Below, in pieces: positions 60,242 through 64,000 of a stretch of DNA of 64,000 nt. The notes below the pieces were generated by a model. It made no database searches. It saw nothing but the letters and a program-made list of their open reading frames with translations, and was not told the DNA's origin. Where the stretch lies: assembly GCF_008369445.1 (NCBI RefSeq), contig NZ_VTWH01000002.1, positions 1,064,988 through 1,128,987 on the forward strand, in the 5' to 3' direction. The position numbers and the translations under genes are program-made. Source of the stretch: Aureimonas fodinaquatilis (GTDB taxonomy: Bacteria > Pseudomonadota > Alphaproteobacteria > Rhizobiales > Rhizobiaceae). Within the stretch, counting starts at the first letter, position 1. Every line of letters starts with the position of its first letter.

Positions 60242-63115
60242 TTACTGCTCAGATTCAATAGGTAACAAACTCGAAATTGTCGCGGACCGCACGTAGCGAG
60301 CAGCAAGGTCTTCCCACATTTTATTCTCAACATGCGGTTTGTTAGCCGGAATTTTCGTTATCAGAAATGCCGCTCGCTGTGGATTGAGAACGGCATCTCT
60401 AAGAAGATCCTCAGCCGACTCAATTCCGTTCTGACGGAGAGCGCCCAGAAATATTTGGAGGCTGCTCACGCCAGCAGCTCCGGCAATACTGCCGTAATCC
60501 CCTGCTACGACGTTTCCTACCGTGCCACCCACGCCCGCCCCGAGCGGTTCTTTAAGCCTCTGCCAAACACCCTGCCCTCCAACCACCTTCTGCAGGATAG
60601 ACTCCGGTCCGTAGGACCTCCCCGCATCGGTGGCCACCGCCAACATTGTGTCGAACTCTTCTTTCGAAAGAACGAGACGTAGGGCTTTTTCATTCTTTTG
60701 AACATAAGATCGGACCTCGTCTCCCTTCAACAAGTCCTTGGCCTTGGCATTACCAGCGACATCAGAAAGAATGCGCGAAGAAAAATAGTCTGCTGTTGCC
60801 CGTCGCATGCCTTCAAGTGCCTTTTGATCATCACCAAGAGCATGTCGGACTGTCAGGAGCTCGTCATATCCGCCGGGCGTCTCGTATAGCCGCCCAAGGT
60901 AATTTCGAATCGTCGCGGGATCTTCCATCTTCAGAAGCGTGCCCAAAGCTCCAATCTGTCGATCTGCAACCGCGTTGGCACGATCGCCCATCGCTTTTTC
61001 CATCGCGCGTGCAGCATCTTCAGCACTGAGAACGCGTTGGTTCAAATCGGGCAGACCTTGCAATGCCGAATCATAATGCGACCGCCATTTCAGCAGTTTT
61101 TCCGCGTCGATACTGCCATCGGCTTTCATTGCGAATTTCCGCAAGCTATTCACGGCGTAGCCCTCAAGCGCTTTCATCGCTGCTTCGGTACCGCCTGCCT
61201 TTTGAAAATCTGCAATAATCGCTCGGCCCTCCGGACCTGGCGCAAAAACACTCGCGGCAAAACTTGCCGCCTCCGTCTTGTAAGGTGCGGTGTAGGAAGC
61301 GCGTTCCAGCATTGGCCCGAAACGAGATTCGTCGAAGGTTGCAGCCAAATTCCGAGATGCATTTTGCGCTTGAATCACTCTTCCGCGTGCTGCCTCGTCG
61401 AGGGGGGAAGATAAAGGTGCAATTTGCCCGCCTCGCGAATCGCCCGGTAGTCCCGGCACGCCTTCAGAAGTTGCAGATCCCCGCGCTGGCGGGCGCACTG
61501 CTCCATAAAGGCCACTAACGGCATTTGTTCCTTGGGCTCTCGCTCCGACAATATAAGAGCCAGTGTCCTGACCGATTGCTCTTGAGCCTCGCTCAACATC
61601 CCACTCTTCCAATACTCCTAAAACTCTGGACGAGAATGCGTCTTTCTCAGCCAGAACTCCAGAGCCAACAGCCTTACTGTCTTGTAAAATTCCAAAATTT
61701 ACAACATTTCCGACGTCTTCATCAATAGAGTTTCGAATACTTGACAGTCTATGCCATTCTTCGGACTTTCCACGAAGATTGTACTCTTCTGTCATTGCCC
61801 GGGATACACGTGACCGGAGCACCGAAATTTCACGGAATGGTATGATATTCTTATACTGGGTGACAGTATTATAAATTCCAGCCTCTTCACCCATTGGCAG
61901 CTTGGCCGATTTGGGAATATCACGGTGGATATTCGCCACGGCGCTAACTGTCGTTTGTGGCTGCATTGCCAGATTTCCATCGGGATCGACTGCATTCCAC
62001 AAATCAGCTTCTTTTTTCATTGCGGCAATTCTGCGAGCCTCTAGTTCGGCACGCATTATGCCACCAGCCTCGGTTGGCGATGATGGGTAACCGAGTTGGT
62101 CTACCGTAGCGTCAGAGAGCTTTCTTGCATCTGTGACAACGCTTGCTATTTCATTGTCGATACCAGCCAATTGCTCACGTAAAAGCATTGAAACACTGTC
62201 TGCTGAACCGTGTGGAGCGATATTTGCCAATGCGGATCGGCGAGCAGCATTCTGATCCAGTATTCGCTGCTCGAAAGCCGAAGGCTGTTGGCCATGCAAT
62301 TTGTGTTCCAGCCTAGTGATTCCAGCGTCGCCTGTATGCTGGCCTAGCGTCGGCTTTGAACCGGGAACCAGCTCGATTACTTGATTTGACGCTTGTTCTC
62401 GGAAAAGCTCTGGATCGTCGGCCCACTTTATAAGCTTCTCGCCCGCAATACGCTCCTTGCCTGTTTGCGTAAGCGGGGCGATGAAATCCCCAATCAGTTG
62501 CCCGGAAGTGCGCACCCCTGCCCAAGCCAGTTTAGGGACAGCGGTAAGTGCAGTGCCAAACAGGCTGCCACCCAATTCGCCCGCGAGACCAGCAGTGGGC
62601 TTATATTTGTCCGGAACTTGCTCCTGTGTCCAAGCTGAAGTGGCCCCTCCCACACCAGCCGCAAACATTTCCGCTGTGGCACCTCCCACACTATTGGTTT
62701 GGCCAGCGAACCGGCTTAAAAACGTCATAGCTGGAATTCCAACTCTTGCAAGCAGTTGAACACTCCGCGTAAGAGGGAGCGTTGCAAGCGTAGCTCCGAT
62801 AGCATTGCCTGCATAACGCAAAGCCCTTTCACCAGTAGTGTTGGCTGCGGTGTTATCGGGGTCAAAGGCTGGATGTAAGGAGCCTACCGTTTCCTCCATC
62901 CAACGCGACGCACCTATGGGAGCGCCAAACACATGGCTCATTCCCTCGGTCATACCAGCCCCTAAATTTGCAAATCCATCATATTGAGGCTGCCTTGACT
63001 GCGGGTTTACCCGTTGTGCAGAATCTTGTTTGAATTTTGCGATAGCGGTTGCTTCGTCTGGTTCATCTAACCGGACGATTTTGCCATCTGGAGCGTAGAT
63101 TTCAAAAATTGGCAT
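60242..63115 (-). CDS. large phage internal virion / DNA-ejection-like protein
   Basis: A 957-residue protein. The short N-terminal motif IFEIYAPDGKIVRLDEPDEA resembles one I recall from the N-termini of large podoviral internal proteins. Alternating glycine/alanine-rich hydrophobic segments (about 85-195) and long helical stretches follow. There is no lysozyme or transglycosylase motif. The C-terminal region has another glycine-rich hydrophobic block (about 865-900, GAGVGGTVGNVVAGDYG). Codon use in roughly 61500-62700 looks richer in A and T than in the flanks, suggesting a mosaic. In podoviruses such proteins form the ejection channel; that role is inferred. Confidence 0.65.
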   Translation of the reverse strand: MPIFEIYAPDGKIVRLDEPDEATAIAKFKQDSAQRVNPQSRQPQYDGFANLGAGMTEGMSHVFGAPIGASRWMEETVGSLHPAFDPDNTAANTTGERALRYAGNAIGATLATLPLTRSVQLLARVGIPAMTFLSRFAGQTNSVGGATAEMFAAGVGGATSAWTQEQVPDKYKPTAGLAGELGGSLFGTALTAVPKLAWAGVRTSGQLIGDFIAPLTQTGKERIAGEKLIKWADDPELFREQASNQVIELVPGSKPTLGQHTGDAGITRLEHKLHGQQPSAFEQRILDQNAARRSALANIAPHGSADSVSMLLREQLAGIDNEIASVVTDARKLSDATVDQLGYPSSPTEAGGIMRAELEARRIAAMKKEADLWNAVDPDGNLAMQPQTTVSAVANIHRDIPKSAKLPMGEEAGIYNTVTQYKNIIPFREISVLRSRVSRAMTEEYNLRGKSEEWHRLSSIRNSIDEDVGNVVNFGILQDSKAVGSGVLAEKDAFSSRVLGVLEEWDVERGSRAIGQDTGSYIVGARAQGTNAVSGLYGAVRPPARGSATSEGVPGLPGDSRGGQIAPLSSPLDEAARGRVIQAQNASRNLAATFDESRFGPMLERASYTAPYKTEAASFAASVFAPGPEGRAIIADFQKAGGTEAAMKALEGYAVNSLRKFAMKADGSIDAEKLLKWRSHYDSALQGLPDLNQRVLSAEDAARAMEKAMGDRANAVADRQIGALGTLLKMEDPATIRNYLGRLYETPGGYDELLTVRHALGDDQKALEGMRRATADYFSSRILSDVAGNAKAKDLLKGDEVRSYVQKNEKALRLVLSKEEFDTMLAVATDAGRSYGPESILQKVVGGQGVWQRLKEPLGAGVGGTVGNVVAGDYGSIAGAAGVSSLQIFLGALRQNGIESAEDLLRDAVLNPQRAAFLITKIPANKPHVENKMWEDLAARYVRSATISSLLPIESEQ

Positions 63116-63116
63116 C

Positions 63117-63386
63117 TCACTTCCTCCGAATTCTCAAACCGTCCACAACCTGCCAGCCTTCATTGGGCTGCATCGTCATTGCCCCATTCTCGCGGTTAAG
63201 CCCGTGAGCCAGCCTTGAATTGTTGTAGTTGCTGTTATTTTCGATCTGCCTTCCGGCCATATAGGCGGTCGCTATGTTGCTAAAGGCCTCAAACGGGCTA
63301 CTAGCCTGACTGCGCATTGTCCTTGCCAGCAAAGCTTCTGCCAGAGCATTCGACTTCTGTGGGCCGATCTCAATGGGTCGAATCAT
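63117..63386 (-). CDS. small hypothetical phage virion protein
   Basis: An 89-residue protein. ATG 63386 follows GGAG at good spacing; ATG 63404 is in frame and would add six residues. It is a helical soluble protein (LAEALLARTMRSQAS, FSNIATAYMAGRQIENN) with a short basic end (GWQVVDGLRIRRK). It lies one base before the large internal virion gene, in the same order as small accessory genes in podoviral structural clusters. No family was recognised. Confidence 0.6.
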   Translation of the reverse strand: MIRPIEIGPQKSNALAEALLARTMRSQASSPFEAFSNIATAYMAGRQIENNSNYNNSRLAHGLNRENGAMTMQPNEGWQVVDGLRIRRK

Positions 63387-63409
63387 TTCGTTATCTCCGC
63401 TCATCACAG

Positions 63410-64000
63410 TCAACTCATCAACCAGGCTGTTCCAAGGTTTGAGACGGAGCCCCAAAGTCCCTGTTGCCGGTTGTTGTAGCTGTTCAACTGGTTCTGATAA
63501 TTCTGGTTGATCTGGCCGGTAATATCGGCGGGCTGCATCGAATAGGCCGGCTGATTCATAAAGCCCGGCGACTGCATGGCAGGTGCGCCCTGCAACATTG
63601 CCGAGGCCTCGTTGAACGACTGGTTCCGCAGCATCATGGATTCAGTCAGAGCGTCGTTGCGCTGCTGGTTAGTGAATGCTGCGTTTTGCGAGCTTTGGCC
63701 GTAACGCTGTGCCTGTGCGGAATTGGCGAACTGCGCCGCCGTCATATCCTGCCCGAACCGGCTATCTGCCACCTGATTGTTGAAACCAGCGGTGGCAAGC
63801 CCCTCGCTATGCAACTGGTTGCGTGCGGCTGCAGCCAGACCGTATTGCCGTGATTGCTCTGCCGCGCCAGCCGACACAGCATCATATGCCGCGCGGTTTT
63901 GCGCCTCGCTCTGCGCCTGCTGCATGCGGTTTAGCTCTGCCTGCCCCGCGGCACTGTCCAGTGGAATGCCGCGATCTGACAGCGATTGCACCAATTGGCT
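63410..64000 (-). CDS. Ala/Gln/Asn-rich phage virion protein (5' end cut by window)
   Basis: The frame is open to the window edge, so the N-terminus is missing; 196 residues are visible. The sequence is rich in alanine, glutamine, asparagine and methionine, with QQAQSEAQNRAAYDAVSAGA and FANSAQAQRYGQSSQNAAF, and almost no long hydrophobic segment. Such low-complexity helical proteins are usual among internal or DNA-transfer proteins of podovirus-like phages. Function is inferred only from composition and its place upstream of the large virion gene. Confidence 0.6.
   Translation of the reverse strand, partial: SQLVQSLSDRGIPLDSAAGQAELNRMQQAQSEAQNRAAYDAVSAGAAEQSRQYGLAAAARNQLHSEGLATAGFNNQVADSRFGQDMTAAQFANSAQAQRYGQSSQNAAFTNQQRNDALTESMMLRNQSFNEASAMLQGAPAMQSPGFMNQPAYSMQPADITGQINQNYQNQLNSYNNRQQGLWGSVSNLGTAWLMS

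Overview
The window is a piece of an alphaproteobacterial chromosome, most likely from the Rhizobiales/Hyphomicrobiales. The reasons are the gene runs acpS-DUF2062-pyrE-rsh-rpoZ and ccmIEFH-degP-response regulator-kinase-glnE-pleC, two porins of the rhizobial/Brucella type, a feuN-feuP-feuQ-like set, a CcrM-type GANTC cluster in front of pleC, and TTAA-N7-TTAA boxes of the CtrA type. No rRNA, tRNA or CRISPR array was seen. The genus cannot be fixed from this sequence.

Layout. From 0 to 7.4 kb lie core genes, mostly on the minus strand: rpoZ, rsh, pyrE, a DUF2062 membrane protein and acpS, then smpB and dapA. A NYN-domain protein and a type-5-like uracil-DNA glycosylase are on the plus strand. 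From 7.6 to 13.5 kb are a soluble lytic transglycosylase, a tandem array of palindromic repeats, and two paralogous porins that share an almost identical 94-bp leader. From 13.8 to 17.6 kb is an SbcC/SbcD-like pair. From 17.7 to 29.4 kb are housekeeping and metabolic genes: gamma carbonic anhydrase, a HisC-like aminotransferase, a small secreted peptide, AMP nucleosidase, ETF-ubiquinone oxidoreductase, a family-4-like UDG, MFS and EamA transporters, and pepN.

From 29.5 to 48.2 kb is a signalling and envelope-maturation region: pleC-like kinase; beta-alanine:pyruvate-type aminotransferase with a divergent XRE-cupin regulator; glnE; a two-component pair; a second array of the same palindromic repeats; degP; the cytochrome c maturation operon ccmIEFH; a lipoprotein; and feuQ-feuP-feuN. 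From 48.2 to 54.7 kb is a surface-glycan island with two large multi-domain glycosyltransferases, a nucleotidyltransferase and a LegB-like NAD-dependent 4,6-dehydratase.

From about 54.8 kb to the right edge is phage-derived DNA, with all genes on the minus strand: an orphan DUF3168 (GTA gp8-like) gene and an unknown gene, an AT-rich gap, then a tailed-phage late module. Read in the direction of transcription, that module is a low-complexity virion protein cut by the window edge, a small protein, a 957-residue internal-virion-like protein, an S74 tail fibre, three small or structural proteins, lysozyme, holin and a small membrane protein. Three boundaries in this module carry a hairpin plus U-run directly in front of the next Shine-Dalgarno site. 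No integrase or attachment site is in view.

Start codons were moved inward from the longest open frame wherever family N-termini, signal peptides, ribosome binding sites or overlaps supported it. All functional calls rest on motif recognition by eye, without database searches.
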